Position numbers and translations under genes: made by a program. The notes below the pieces were generated by a model. The model was not told the DNA's origin and searched no databases. It was given only the letters and a program-made list of their open reading frames with translations. This document shows positions 34,164 to 43,029 of a DNA stretch of 64,000 nucleotides, one piece after another; positions within the stretch are counted from its first letter, which is position 1, and every line of letters starts with the position of its first letter. Origin of the DNA: Methylovirgula sp. (GTDB lineage Bacteria > Pseudomonadota > Alphaproteobacteria > Rhizobiales > Beijerinckiaceae). Location of the stretch: assembly GCF_037200945.1 (NCBI RefSeq), contig NZ_JBBCGP010000001.1, positions 1,362,501-1,426,500 on the forward strand, in the 5' to 3' direction.

Positions 34164-35924
34164 TCAAACCAGGACTTTGCCGGCGGAATCGATCACATCG
34201 CCGATCGCTTCCTCCGTATCCGGCAGAATCATCTCATTATGCGCCTTGCCGGATGGAATCATCGGCAGGCAATTCTCGGTCTTGTCGATATGACAATCGA
34301 AGACAACCATGTTCGGCGTCTCGATCATTTCGGCAATTGCCGCATCGAGATCGGCCGGGTCTGAGCAACGGATGCCATGACCGCCGAATGATTCCGCCAG
34401 TTTGACGAAATCGGGCAACGCCTCCGAATAGCTCTCTGAATAGCGCCCGCCGTGCAGCAATTCCTGCCACTGGCGGACCATGCCAAGATATTCATTATTG
34501 AGGATGAAAATCTTCACCGGCAGACGATATTGCGCCGCTGTCGAAAGCTCCTGAATGTTCATCAGGATCGAACCCTCGCCAGCGATATCGACGACAAGTG
34601 CGTGCGGATGCGCCATCTGCACGCCGATTGCGGCAGGCAGGCCGTAGCCCATCGTGCCGAGGCCGCCGCTGGTCATCCAGTGGTTCGGTTCGTCGAAATG
34701 GAAATGCTGTGCCGCCCACATCTGATGTTGGCCGACTTCCGTCGTGATGTAGGTGTCGCGTCCCTTGGTCGCCGCATAAAGCCGCTCGATCGCATATTGC
34801 GGCTTGATGACATTATTCGAGTTCTTATAGGCGAGTGATTTACGCGCCCGCCATTTATCGATCTGCGCCCACCAATTCTGCAGCGCCACAGCATCCGTCT
34901 GGCAGCCGCGCGCCTTCCAGCGGGCGAGCAGCGCCGCAACCACATGGGCGCAATCGCCGATGATGCCGAGATCGACCTTGACGTTCTTGTTGATCGAAGA
35001 CGGATCGATGTCGATATGAATTTTCTTCGAGCCGGGCGAAAACTGGTCGAGGCGGCCGGTGATCCGGTCATCGAAGCGTGAGCCGACGGCGACGATGAGA
35101 TCGCAATCGTGCATCACATTGTTGGCCTCGAATGTGCCGTGCATGCCGAGCATACCGAGCCATTTTGGGTCGTGCGCCGGAAAGGCGCCGAGACCCATCA
35201 AGGTCGATGTGACCGGGAACCCCGTCGCGGCGACGAGATCGCGCAACAGCCGCGACGCCTCGGGGCCTGAATTGATGACGCCGCCGCCGGTATAGAAGAC
35301 CGGCCGCTTGGCGGCCGCCATCATCGTCACCGCCTCTTCGATCTTCTCGGGGTCGCCCTCGAGGCGGGGGTGATAGGTCTTGTGCTCGACGTTCTTCGGC
35401 CCGAAATATTCGCCGCGCGCGAATTGCACATCCTTTGGGATGTCGATGACGACGGGACCCGGGCGGCCGTGCTGCGCGACGTAAAAAGCCTCGTGCAGCA
35501 CGCGCGGCAGATCCTCGATCGAACGGACGAGATAATTGTGCTTGGTGCAATGCCGGGTGATGCCGACTGTATCACATTCCTGAAAGGCATCCGAGCCGAT
35601 CAGATGCGTCGGCACCTGCCCGGTGATGCAGATCACTGGGATCGAATCCATCAACGCATCCGTCAACGCCGTGATCGCATTGGTCGCGCCGGGGCCCGAG
35701 GTGACGAGCATGACGCCCGGCCGCCCTGTGGAGCGAGCATAGCCTTCGGCCGCATGGCCAGCGCCCTGCTCGTGGCGGACTAGGACATGGCGCAGCTCGG
35801 TCTGGTGATAGAGCACGTCGTAGATCGGCAGAACGGCGCCGCCCGGATAGCCGAATAGGGTATCGACGCCATGATCCTTCAGGGCCTCGACCACCATTTC
35901 CGCGCCGGTCATTATGCGTGTCAT
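34164..35924 (-). CDS. ilvB: Acetolactate synthase large (catalytic) subunit
   Basis: A 586-residue thiamine-diphosphate enzyme condensing two pyruvates, or pyruvate with 2-oxobutyrate. The N-terminal domain carries DTLFGYPGGAVLPIYD and RHEQGAGHAAEGYARSTGRP with the catalytic Glu. The ThDP domain carries MGYGLPAAIGVQMAHP and VDIAGEGSILMNIQELSTAA (Mg/ThDP motif) ending in ILNNEYLGMVRQWQ. It is complete. It is first in ilvB-ilvN-ilvC and preceded by an apparent transcription attenuator at 35971-36071. Confidence 0.97.
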   Translation of the reverse strand: MTRIMTGAEMVVEALKDHGVDTLFGYPGGAVLPIYDVLYHQTELRHVLVRHEQGAGHAAEGYARSTGRPGVMLVTSGPGATNAITALTDALMDSIPVICITGQVPTHLIGSDAFQECDTVGITRHCTKHNYLVRSIEDLPRVLHEAFYVAQHGRPGPVVIDIPKDVQFARGEYFGPKNVEHKTYHPRLEGDPEKIEEAVTMMAAAKRPVFYTGGGVINSGPEASRLLRDLVAATGFPVTSTLMGLGAFPAHDPKWLGMLGMHGTFEANNVMHDCDLIVAVGSRFDDRITGRLDQFSPGSKKIHIDIDPSSINKNVKVDLGIIGDCAHVVAALLARWKARGCQTDAVALQNWWAQIDKWRARKSLAYKNSNNVIKPQYAIERLYAATKGRDTYITTEVGQHQMWAAQHFHFDEPNHWMTSGGLGTMGYGLPAAIGVQMAHPHALVVDIAGEGSILMNIQELSTAAQYRLPVKIFILNNEYLGMVRQWQELLHGGRYSESYSEALPDFVKLAESFGGHGIRCSDPADLDAAIAEMIETPNMVVFDCHIDKTENCLPMIPSGKAHNEMILPDTEEAIGDVIDSAGKVLV

Positions 35925-35970
35925 CTCGCCCTCCGCGTGTGCTTTCTGCGGGATTTAGGAAATTTGGCAA

Positions 35971-35993
35971 TAAAAAAGGCCCCAGAGGGCCTC
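35971..35993 (-). terminator. Attenuator terminator upstream of ilvB
   Basis: On the minus strand AGGCCC-TCTG-GGGCCT is followed directly by TTTTTTA, a textbook intrinsic terminator. It lies 47 bp before the ilvB start and after the short leader ORF, so it would stop transcription before the operon unless an alternative fold forms. Confidence 0.85.
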
Positions 35994-36020
35994 AAGCAGC
36001 GCCAGATGCGAGAGCGGAGC

Positions 36021-36071
36021 CTATCTCCGTCCCGTCTCCAGCGCCCAGCTTACGATAAGATATGTCCGCAT
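36021..36071 (-). CDS. Putative ilv leader peptide (16 residues)
   Basis: A minus-strand ORF MRTYLIVSWALETGRR then TAG, with GGAG about 12 bases before ATG. It contains consecutive Leu-Ile-Val, the three end products of the downstream operon, and lies between the operon's upstream border and the terminator. This is the layout of ribosome-mediated attenuation, in which stalling at these codons prevents the terminator from forming. The assignment is inference from layout; the antiterminator fold has not been computed. Confidence 0.65.
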   Translation of the reverse strand: MRTYLIVSWALETGRR

Positions 36072-36117
36072 CAAGGCTCTCACCTGCTCCAAGTTAGGCT
36101 TAGACGAAGGCGGGGCA

Positions 36118-36300
36118 ATATGCAACCTTACGAATTGCGCCGGAATTGAGCTTTTTGGTCGTCTCCACACCCTGTCGGCGCATCGAGGCTAGACCCTATG
36201 TTCGCGGTCTGACTGGGCTGGCGGCCCGTTCCGCGGCATTTCCATCGAGGGTTGCGTCGGATTGGCCGGCGCCGAGCCTCAGACATGGGGGACGGACCTG
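36118..36300. other. Non-coding left end of an IS110-type relic
   Basis: The sequence between the ilv leader and the IS110 orf fragment looks like an IS110-family non-coding end (GACCCTATGTTCGCGGTCTG, GGCCCGTTCCGCGGCATTTC). The exact element border next to the ilv leader is not clear. Confidence 0.4.
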
Positions 36301-36616
36301 ATGAACAATATCCTTCGTGGGTATGGAAGTCCGCAAGGCCACGATTTCGGTCGCGCTCGCAAAGGAGGGACGCACTGGCGAGGTGTGCCACCTTGGCAAT
36401 TTCCCGAACCGCGGCGATCACATCGGCAAGCTTGCAGAGCGTCTAAGCAAGAATGGTCAGCAGTTGCGTTTCTGTTATGAAGCTGGCCCCTGTGGTTATG
36501 GCCTGTATCGACAGCTCACTGAGCTTGGCCATGAATGTATGGTCTATGGTCGTGGCGCCATCGCTGATTCCGATAAAGGTTGGCGACCGGATCAAGACCG
36601 ATCGGCGTGACGCGGT
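36301..36616 (+). pseudogene. IS110-family transposase N-terminal fragment
   Basis: It starts MNNI… and, after one shift, reads GMEVRKATISVALAKEGRTG, then KLAERLSKNGQQLRFCYEAG and PCGYGLYRQLTELGHECMV, the first third of an IS110-type DEDD transposase. A second shift then moves the frame to DRIKTDRRDAV-like sequence, and it stops where the terminase pseudogene begins at about 36617. It is a different IS110 subgroup from the element at 6009. Confidence 0.8.
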
Positions 36617-38057
36617 AAGGCCATAGCCCGCCGCGGCCGTTTCCACGTGAAGCCCGGCTCATTGAGCGCACGCCAAGTGCGCTCGAAGCGGCGCCGCAAC
36701 CGCCACCAGGCCTGAGCCTTGAGGTTTCCGTAGAAATCCTTGTTGAGCGGAGTGTTTTCGTCGTCCGGCTCGACATGGCCGTCTGGATCGATGGGCGTCT
36801 CACTGGCGCCCCACGGCATGATCGTGATTTGGCCAGGCAATAATCCTTCGTCGGCAAGCCGATTGGTTTCGGCCTTGACGCCGGAGCCGACGCCGATGCT
36901 GTCATACTGCAGTTCGATGGAGCCGAGGCCGTCACAGGATGAAACAGCACGGCGCGCCGTCATCCCGGTATCGCGCTCGCCCCATTCCTCTGCCGACTTA
37001 AGAATCGATCCCTTGCGTTTGGCAAGAGCATTACGATCTCCGCCACCGTCAGCGACATCAAGCCCGGCAGCCCAGCCTCCGGTATCGTCGCAACCGAGCT
37101 TTTCGTGAGCCCCGATTGCGGCCTTAACCCATTCGGCTGGGATGATAATGCCATCGACCGCGGCGGCATAATTTCGATCGACCTCTTGTGCGAAAACATG
37201 CTGGAGGCCATCATCTTCGGCCTTCCGTTTCCGCTGCGCATACCAGGCTTCAGTCTTGGCGGGATGATCGCGCCAATCCATGACGAAGACGTTGGTGCGA
37301 CCATGCGCGATCTCGGCGCCCGGAACCCAATCCACCCCAGCTTCACGTCGTCTGTAAAAGACGTTCCCTAAGCCGTTGACCGAGGATATGTCGATCTGGA
37401 CGCGGGTATTGTCCGCAAGCGCCGCTTCGATCTTTTCCGGCCGCTCATAATGAGCGCTCTCATCCTTGAAATAGATGAGTTTCCGGCCACCGCGGCCAAT
37501 GTTGTCGCCGGCCTCGCCAGTGATCGTGGCGCCGCTCACCGGATTGACGAACTTCATGTACGTCATGTGATCGTCAGGCTTGAAACCCAACGGCCAGAAT
37601 TCGCGCGGCAGATAACGGACGATCATCCGCATCTTTTCGAAGATACTGTCCGGATCGCCGATCTTGTCGACGAGCTGTTCTTTTCGGCTTCCCCACCCGA
37701 CAGATGATCCCGGCCAGAATAGCCAGAGCCAGACTGAAATGGCGCAGCAGATCCACGTCGCGCCCATGTCGCCGCATTTCTCGACGAGGCCCGACTCCTG
37801 TCCCATCAGGCCTGCCGCGGGAACAGGATCAGCGGGATGCGCGCCGGGACTGCGCCAGCGGCATTCCGCGGGTCGTAAGTATCGACCCAATGATTGATGA
37901 ACTCAGCCGGCCGCGTCCGATAATATTCGAAGGCGCCTCGGATCAGAGCCGGGTTGCCGCGGAACCGCAAAACCTGCTGCTGACGCCAGGCGAAGACATC
38001 GACATAGTTTGGCGGCCACGCCTCAGCCTGTACCGTCGAGGGTTGCGGCATAGGCAT
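36617..38057 (-). pseudogene. Phage terminase large subunit, frameshifted and 3'-truncated
   Basis: The N-terminus (38057-37806) reads WPPNYVDVFAWRQQQVLRFR and ends ILFPRQA at a stop. After a short deletion the next frame continues ESGLVEKCGDMGATWICCAI, then KEQLVDKIGDPDSIFEKMRM and GDNIGRGGRKLIYFKDESAH (the ATPase acidic region). The nuclease half contains GWAAGLDVADGGGDRNALAK and LQYDSIGVGSGVKAE. The C-terminus is cut at about 36617 by the IS110-type relic. It packages DNA in an active phage; this copy is dead. Confidence 0.85.
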
Positions 38058-38457
38058 CCGCCGCCTCTTTCGCGGTCATCTGAGTGCTGACGGTTTCGAT
38101 CGGCCCTCCGCTGCGGCCCGTAAGCTCCCGCCGATTGGTATAGAGGCCGCCCATCTCTTCGGCCTTGGCGGCCATTCGCTGCAACGCCCTGATCCGGACG
38201 GAACGATGCGAGATCGCAATGGCTTTGGTATCGTCGAGAAATTCTTTGCGCGTCGCCTCGAACAGATCTGCCCATTTCTTTGCCAGATCATGGCCTTGGC
38301 GCGACGTTGGGTTGTAATGTTCGATCGATTGCCGAGTGATTTCGATCCCGAATTCTTTCTTGACCGACTCGGCAACGGTATTCGGGCTATCGAACATCGC
38401 CAGCGACTGAACGACGAAGGCGCGAACTTCGTTGGTGAGTTTGGGTGCGCTTGCCAT
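38023..38457 (-). CDS. Phage terminase small subunit-like protein (DUF2280 type)
   Basis: A 144-residue protein that reads LTNEVRAFVVQSLAMFDSPN (about 7-26), VAESVKKEFGIEITRQSIEH (helix-turn-helix) and DLAKKWADLFEATRKEFLDD, the usual order of DUF2280 small terminase proteins that bind DNA and hand it to the large subunit. Its C-terminus (AKEAADAYAATLDGTG) overlaps the start of the large subunit gene by 35 bp. It is intact, although the partner is broken. Confidence 0.82.
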   Translation of the reverse strand: MASAPKLTNEVRAFVVQSLAMFDSPNTVAESVKKEFGIEITRQSIEHYNPTSRQGHDLAKKWADLFEATRKEFLDDTKAIAISHRSVRIRALQRMAAKAEEMGGLYTNRRELTGRSGGPIETVSTQMTAKEAADAYAATLDGTG

Positions 38458-38500
38458 TTCGACCGGCTACGATTAGGGCGGTGTCCTCAAGGAGGACGGC

Positions 38501-38725
38501 GTGTCAGAGATTCAAATTTCAGGTGAGCCCAGCCCGCGTTTCAAAATTTTCCGATCCGATCAACAAGGCCAACCGGTCGATGTCGCAATCACAGCTTCAA
38601 ACGAACTGAGAAATATCTTGGCCTTTGAGAGGCGCTTCGATTGGACTTACGTTTTCGAATATCATCATCGGTTTTATTCGTATTCGGAATTCAAAAGGCT
38701 CGTCGAATCTGGCGAGATCATTTAG
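38501..38725 (+). CDS. Small protein of unknown function next to the terminase
   Basis: A 74-residue protein starting at GTG with a strong GGAGG six bases upstream, divergent from the terminase small subunit. It reads MSEIQISGEPSPRFKIFRSD and ends YEFKRLVESGEII-like (YSEFKRLVESGEII). No motif is recognised; aromatic residues are clustered (FDWTYVFEYHHRFYSYSEF). Probably a phage accessory protein. Confidence 0.6.
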   Translation: MSEIQISGEPSPRFKIFRSDQQGQPVDVAITASNELRNILAFERRFDWTYVFEYHHRFYSYSEFKRLVESGEII

Positions 38726-39378
38726 GCGACCTTGCGCCCGCATGTTCCGCAGGCGCCGTGAATGAGAGATTCCGCGATCTGCGGGCCCTTGTTTGCGGCA
38801 CGAACCAGATCAGCGGTTCTGCCGGCGGCGGCACCGATGCCATAGCGGGCCACCACACCGACAAATTCCTCAACATCGTGCGACCGCAGCGCAAAGGCCG
38901 GCTCGCCACTCATCTTGAACTTCGGTGCCCCGAACTCGTCGCGCTCCTGGCCGCAGTGGAACAATTCGTGTTCTATGAGCGCACAGAAGCTCGCGTCATC
39001 GCAGGCCGCGGCATAAGGGGCGAAGATCGTAATCAGGAAGTCCGGAACTGATCCGAACCATTCCGCGATCTGCTGTTCCTGCCGAGCTTTCTGCCATTTG
39101 CCGCAGCGGAACGTCGGCATCTCGGCTTCGCCGACGACGCTGTTCATCTGCCGCGTGTTTGGTGCCGCAGCCCAGAGAAATCCGATGTCAGCGTCGACCA
39201 GATGGATATGATCCTCGTTGGCGAGCGGGCCATCGGGATCGATGAATGTGTTGACTGCCCATTCGCGTAGCTCAGGAGCTGGCCGGATCGGCCTGTCGCA
39301 GAACACGCTCTCCGGTCCCATCATGTCCTCCGGAGGCATCGGGCGCTTGATCTGGCTCAGCGAGATGATCTTTGCCAC
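38722..39378 (-). CDS. Putative phage zinc metallopeptidase
   Basis: A 218-residue protein with the zinc motif HExxH in CALIEHELFHCGQE (about 133-146), preceded by the conserved IHLVDADIGFLWA and WFGSVPDFLITIFAPYAAAC. It matches the small phage metallopeptidases often near terminase genes. The C-terminus has a Cys pair (HGACGTCGRKVA). Its 5' part overlaps the KTSC gene by 107 bp in another frame; a later start at MMGPESVF (39324) would shorten the overlap. The substrate is unknown. Confidence 0.78.
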   Translation of the reverse strand: MAKIISLSQIKRPMPPEDMMGPESVFCDRPIRPAPELREWAVNTFIDPDGPLANEDHIHLVDADIGFLWAAAPNTRQMNSVVGEAEMPTFRCGKWQKARQEQQIAEWFGSVPDFLITIFAPYAAACDDASFCALIEHELFHCGQERDEFGAPKFKMSGEPAFALRSHDVEEFVGVVARYGIGAAAGRTADLVRAANKGPQIAESLIHGACGTCGRKVA

Positions 39379-39601
39379 CGGCTTCCTCGCGATCCAGCTT
39401 CGTGAACTCGAATTTTCCCTTCACATGGGCAGCAATAAAACGCCCGATGGAATCGCTGGCCATGGCTAGATCGAAAATCTCGCGACCGACGCCGGCATAG
39501 ACATAGTGATCGCCGCTCTTGAAGCGGACGTGGAGCGCCCGGGCATCGGCATCGTGGCCGACCGCGTCAACATTTGATGATTTGACTGAGGTCAATTTCA
39601 T
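39272..39601 (-). CDS. KTSC-domain protein
   Basis: A 109-residue protein whose first 65 residues form a KTSC domain: SSNVDAVGHDADARALHVRF, KSGDHYVYAGVGREIFDLA, then DSIGRFIAAHVKGKFEF. The domain occurs at the C-terminus of some lysyl-tRNA synthetases and as a stand-alone protein in phages. The C-terminal tail (about 66-109) is coded in the stretch overlapping the metallopeptidase and looks like out-of-frame sequence, so the true functional part may be only the domain. Confidence 0.75.
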   Translation of the reverse strand: MKLTSVKSSNVDAVGHDADARALHVRFKSGDHYVYAGVGREIFDLAMASDSIGRFIAAHVKGKFEFTKLDREEAGGKDHLAEPDQAPDASGGHDGTGERVLRQADPASS

Positions 39602-39659
39602 GCCGCGCCTCGTATGCGTAACTACAGCTCTGCCGTTCTTCCTGAAACGGAGAGTGCTG

Positions 39660-39839
39660 ATGAAAATCGCTGGTTTGTTGCGCCGCGTCGGGCGCTGGCT
39701 GTGGACCGGAAGTTACCCGGAGGATTCCGCTTTGCTATGTTCCGGGTACCGAAGCATCGAAGAGCAGGTTCGAGTCATGTCCGACGAGGAATTCTCCGGT
39801 TACCTCAAGGCGCATTCAAGGTCACACGGGAAGGTTTAG
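39660..39839 (+). CDS. Small protein of unknown function
   Basis: A 59-residue protein from ATG 39660: MKIAGLLRRVGRWLWTGSYP then DSALLCSGYRSIEEQVRVMS and ending AHSRSHGKV. Basic N-terminus with Trp residues, no clear membrane segment. Longer upstream starts (39519) run antisense to the KTSC gene and are less likely. No family is recognised. Confidence 0.45.
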   Translation: MKIAGLLRRVGRWLWTGSYPEDSALLCSGYRSIEEQVRVMSDEEFSGYLKAHSRSHGKV

Positions 39840-39857
39840 CGGAACGGAAGGCCTGAT

Positions 39858-40148
39858 CTAAACAATCGGATCGCCGAGCTCAAAGAGGCTGTAGGGTTCC
39901 TGATCAAAGCTGTCCGGTCGTAACGTCGCGATTCTGACCTCGTCGAAGCCCTTTCGGGGATCAGCCAAGACTAACAGCTTGGCGCGCAATACGCGGAACC
40001 GCTCCCAATCGGGCGATCCCATTTCCGTCGCCAGCGGAGTGTAAACAGTCAGAATGCGCTGGCCGGTGTCGTTGACCTCTACGCTCGCCCCCGCAATATC
40101 TCTAAGATGGAACCTCCACATAGCGCGGTAACGCCCGCTGTCGCGCAA
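39858..40148 (-). CDS. Unknown 96-residue protein
   Basis: A soluble small protein reading MWRFHLRDIAGASVEVNDTG, ILTVYTPLATEMGSPDWERF and RVLRAKLLVLADPRKGFDEV. No motif is recognised. An alternative start is MWRF (40118). It lies on the prophage minus strand between a small ORF and the autotransporter. It probably belongs to the prophage. Confidence 0.5.
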   Translation of the reverse strand: MRDSGRYRAMWRFHLRDIAGASVEVNDTGQRILTVYTPLATEMGSPDWERFRVLRAKLLVLADPRKGFDEVRIATLRPDSFDQEPYSLFELGDPIV

Positions 40149-40634
40149 AGTTCAAAATGCGATGCCACCGGCTTTGCACGACTAGCGCTTAAAAAGGCGG
40201 CACCCTGTACATCCGAGGTGTGCCGCTCAGTCAGCATGGGAGTTAGATCGTACCCGCCTCTAACGTCGACGGTCCAGATCCGGTTCCAGAATGGCGGTTA
40301 GCGACTCAGGCGCAGCTTGCCCATCACATGCGCGCATGTAGCGGTGATTTGCAGTCTAAGGTCAATCAGGCGCAGGCGAGGCAATCTGCCAATCTGCCTT
40401 GCTTACGAGGAGAAGATGGCAAAGCAATCTGCCGAGCTGCAGGTTTACCACCGAACGGATGAACGGATTTTCCAAAATGATCCCACCCTCCGCTGTGGCG
40501 AATCTGCCGCTGCTCTACCTTTTCGATAGACACCAGCGCCACGGCGACTGTGTGGTCGGCCTTTGCGTGTAGATTCCCAATCAAGTAGTAGCTAACACTG
40601 CACTATTAATTGATTTGTTTCCGGGGGGAATCAG
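40149..40634. other. Upstream region of the autotransporter gene
   Basis: No supported gene. A hairpin GCGGCAC…GTGCCGC-like (40198-40228) lacks a T-tract. AT-rich bases just before the autotransporter (GCACTATTAATTGATTTG) probably include its promoter, and GGGGGGAAT gives the ribosome-binding site at 40622-40630. Confidence 0.4.
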
Positions 40635-42710
40635 ATGGGGCGCAATTCATCTAGCGCCGCTGCCGCGGCATTCGCCAGCCTTGCCTTGCTCGCTGGCAAC
40701 GTAAATGCAGTCGCGGCAACCGTCTATACATATACCTATACAGGCTCGGTCGGGACGTTCGCCGCTCCGACGTCTGGCCGCTATTCCGTCGAGGCAATTG
40801 GCGCCGCAGGGGTGTCTGCGCAGGCTGGGTTTACTGGCGGCAGCGGCGCCGAGGTGATTGGCGACTTCAATTTCCGCAGGGGCCAAACCTACCAATATGC
40901 GGTGGGCGGCATGGGAACGTCTGATGGGTGCAGTGGCGGCGGCGGCGGCGGCACGTTCTTCGTGGACTCCTCTGGAGACCCGTTGATCGTTGCTGGCGGT
41001 GGCGGCGGCACGCGCATGCAGGTCCTTCAGAACGGTACAGACGCTTCGCTTACCCCATACGGGACGAACGCAAGTGGTTCCAACGAAACATATACTCCAA
41101 CGACAAAAACGATGGACCTCGGTCAAGGAGGTATTGTTTCCTCTGGTTCCTGGGGCTCCGGGGGAGCTGGGTTTTACGGCGATGGCGCATCCGACTTCAA
41201 CCCCGGTCAAGGCGGCACCGACTGGGCGAGTGGCTTGGCCGGCGGCGCTGGCCCGGCCGCGGGCGGATTTGGCGGTGGCGGTTCCGGCAATGGTTCCTGC
41301 GGTGGCGGTGGCGGCGGTGGTTATTCCGGCGGCGACGGCGGCCGGGTAGCCGGTGGAGGCGGCTCCTACGATACCGGGCTCGACCCACTTCTATTGGCAG
41401 GTGTCGGCGCAGGCGATGGCGAACTGATCATCACCTTGCTGCAAGCTCTCGGTCTCGTCGAAAATCTTCCAGCTAATGCCTCTCACAATCAGTTTAATGT
41501 CGCGACCGCAATCGATGCCGCTTCAAATCAGGGAAGCAATGGACCGGCGGCTATCCAGAATCTCTACAATCTCACTGGCCCACAGCTAGCTCAGGCGATG
41601 ACGCAGCTTTCGGGTGAAGCGTCCACAGGCGCCAACGCCGCCGCCTTCGAAATGATGGATGACTTTCTGTCGGTCTTGGTCGATCCGTTTGTCGACGGAC
41701 GCGGGGGTGACGATTTCCCTGACAGCCCCTCCGGCGTGATGACGACCAACGGTGGCCCGCTTGCCTACGCTGATCAAACACAGAACGCATCACCTGCCCA
41801 ACGCGCCATGATGGCGCTTGCCGTGACGAAGGGCCCGGCCCCGCTCGTTTATCAACCGCACTATTCAGCCTGGGTTTCCGGCTACGGCGGCATCGGCAAT
41901 TTTTCTGGCAGCGCAACGGTCGGCAGTCACAACGTCACGGCCGCGGCTTACGGGTCTGCTGCCGGACTCGATTATCATGTGAACGCCAACACTGTCATTG
42001 GTTTAGCTCTCGCCGGCGCCGGGATGAACTGGGGACTGTCGGACGGGCTTGGCGGCGGCCAGGGCGACGCCTTCCAGGCCGGTGTTTACGGCTCAACGCG
42101 CTTCGGTCGTTTCTACGTCGCCGGCGCGTTCGGCTTTGCAAATCACTGGATCACAACAAACCGTCAGGCGTTGGGTGACTCGCTATCCGCCAACTTCGAT
42201 GCGCAGAGCTACGGCGGACGCATCGAAGGCGGTTATCGAATTCCAGTCGCCTTGCCGCTCCCGATCTTGCAGTCTCCGGTCACGATTGTTCCTTATGCCG
42301 CCGTGCAGCCGCAAGATTTCCATACGCCGGCGTATAGCGAACGCGACATTGGTGGCGCCGGCTTCGGGCTCAATTACAATTCCGCCGATGCGACCGACGT
42401 CAGGACCGAACTCGGCTTGCGTGGCGACACCCTTGTACAATTTGGCGGAACCCGGATTGATCTCTTCACTCGCACGGCGTGGGCGCATGATTTTGTGAGC
42501 ACGCCGTCACTCACCGCGGTATTTCAGACTTTGCCTGGGTCGAACTTTACCGTTTTTGGTGCGAAAATTCCGCGCAACTCAGCGCTCGTCACCGATGGCG
42601 CCCAACTTTGGCTGACTCCCGCGTTATCGATTATCGCCAAATTCGACGGCGAACTCGCCTCAGGCTCTGATATCTATTCCGGGACAGGAACAATCCGTTA
42701 CGTCTGGTAA
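40635..42710 (+). CDS. Autotransporter with glycine-rich passenger and outer-membrane beta-barrel
   Basis: A 691-residue type V secreted protein. The N-terminus has a signal-like segment (AFASLALLAGNVNAVAA). The passenger (about 30-280) begins GTFAAPTSGRYSVEAIGAAG and is a Gly-rich domain with runs such as GGGGGGTFFVDSSGDPLIVA and GGGGGGGYSGGDGGRVAGGG. A linker with a NQGSNGPAAIQNLYNLTGPQ / LAQAMTQLSGEAS motif (about 305-335), common before autotransporter barrels, leads to the C-terminal barrel (about 420-691) starting YSAWVSGYGGIGNF and ending GTIRYVW with a terminal aromatic residue. The passenger should be exposed or released at the cell surface. It sits between prophage genes, like a lysogenic cargo gene. 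Confidence 0.88.
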   Translation: MGRNSSSAAAAAFASLALLAGNVNAVAATVYTYTYTGSVGTFAAPTSGRYSVEAIGAAGVSAQAGFTGGSGAEVIGDFNFRRGQTYQYAVGGMGTSDGCSGGGGGGTFFVDSSGDPLIVAGGGGGTRMQVLQNGTDASLTPYGTNASGSNETYTPTTKTMDLGQGGIVSSGSWGSGGAGFYGDGASDFNPGQGGTDWASGLAGGAGPAAGGFGGGGSGNGSCGGGGGGGYSGGDGGRVAGGGGSYDTGLDPLLLAGVGAGDGELIITLLQALGLVENLPANASHNQFNVATAIDAASNQGSNGPAAIQNLYNLTGPQLAQAMTQLSGEASTGANAAAFEMMDDFLSVLVDPFVDGRGGDDFPDSPSGVMTTNGGPLAYADQTQNASPAQRAMMALAVTKGPAPLVYQPHYSAWVSGYGGIGNFSGSATVGSHNVTAAAYGSAAGLDYHVNANTVIGLALAGAGMNWGLSDGLGGGQGDAFQAGVYGSTRFGRFYVAGAFGFANHWITTNRQALGDSLSANFDAQSYGGRIEGGYRIPVALPLPILQSPVTIVPYAAVQPQDFHTPAYSERDIGGAGFGLNYNSADATDVRTELGLRGDTLVQFGGTRIDLFTRTAWAHDFVSTPSLTAVFQTLPGSNFTVFGAKIPRNSALVTDGAQLWLTPALSIIAKFDGELASGSDIYSGTGTIRYVW

Positions 42711-42749
42711 GTAGAAAACCGGACGTTGAAGCTGCGTGACGATTTTTGC

Positions 42750-43010
42750 CTAAAAGAGAGCGTCGCCTCGGCTAATAATATGATTGGCGATCCACTTCCT
42801 GGCCCGGTTGGCTCTCATCTGAAATGTCGAATACGCCCATTTCTTCGACTTGCACAAATCGCGCAGCTTCCTCCGCCGCGCCATCCAGTTCGCCCAATAC
42901 ATGAGCTGCAGCGCCATGCCGGCGTCGTGGGCACGCAGCTCGGCCAGCCAGCCGAACGCAGTTTCCATGCGCGTTATCTCGAGCCGCGTCAGCTTCGGCG
43001 CACTGTGCAC
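42750..43010 (-). CDS. Small phage helix-rich protein (DUF6362-like)
   Basis: An 86-residue protein reading LTRLEITRMETAFGWLAELR, MALQLMYWANWMARRRKLRD and KSKKWAYSTFQMRANRARKW. The pattern suggests a helix-turn-helix with a basic recognition helix, as in small alphaproteobacterial phage proteins of the DUF6362 type that may regulate late genes. The family name is from memory of the motif and should be treated as tentative. It precedes the 43030 gene on the same strand by 19 bp. Confidence 0.55.
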   Translation of the reverse strand: MHSAPKLTRLEITRMETAFGWLAELRAHDAGMALQLMYWANWMARRRKLRDLCKSKKWAYSTFQMRANRARKWIANHIISRGDALF

Positions 43011-43029
43011 CAGCGCTTCGGCCCGTCTT

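Noticed and set aside
40900..41450. Long open frames on both strands in the glycine-codon-rich passenger region
   Set aside because: They come from GGC/GGT repeats of the real autotransporter frame and have no ribosome-binding sites or sensible protein composition.
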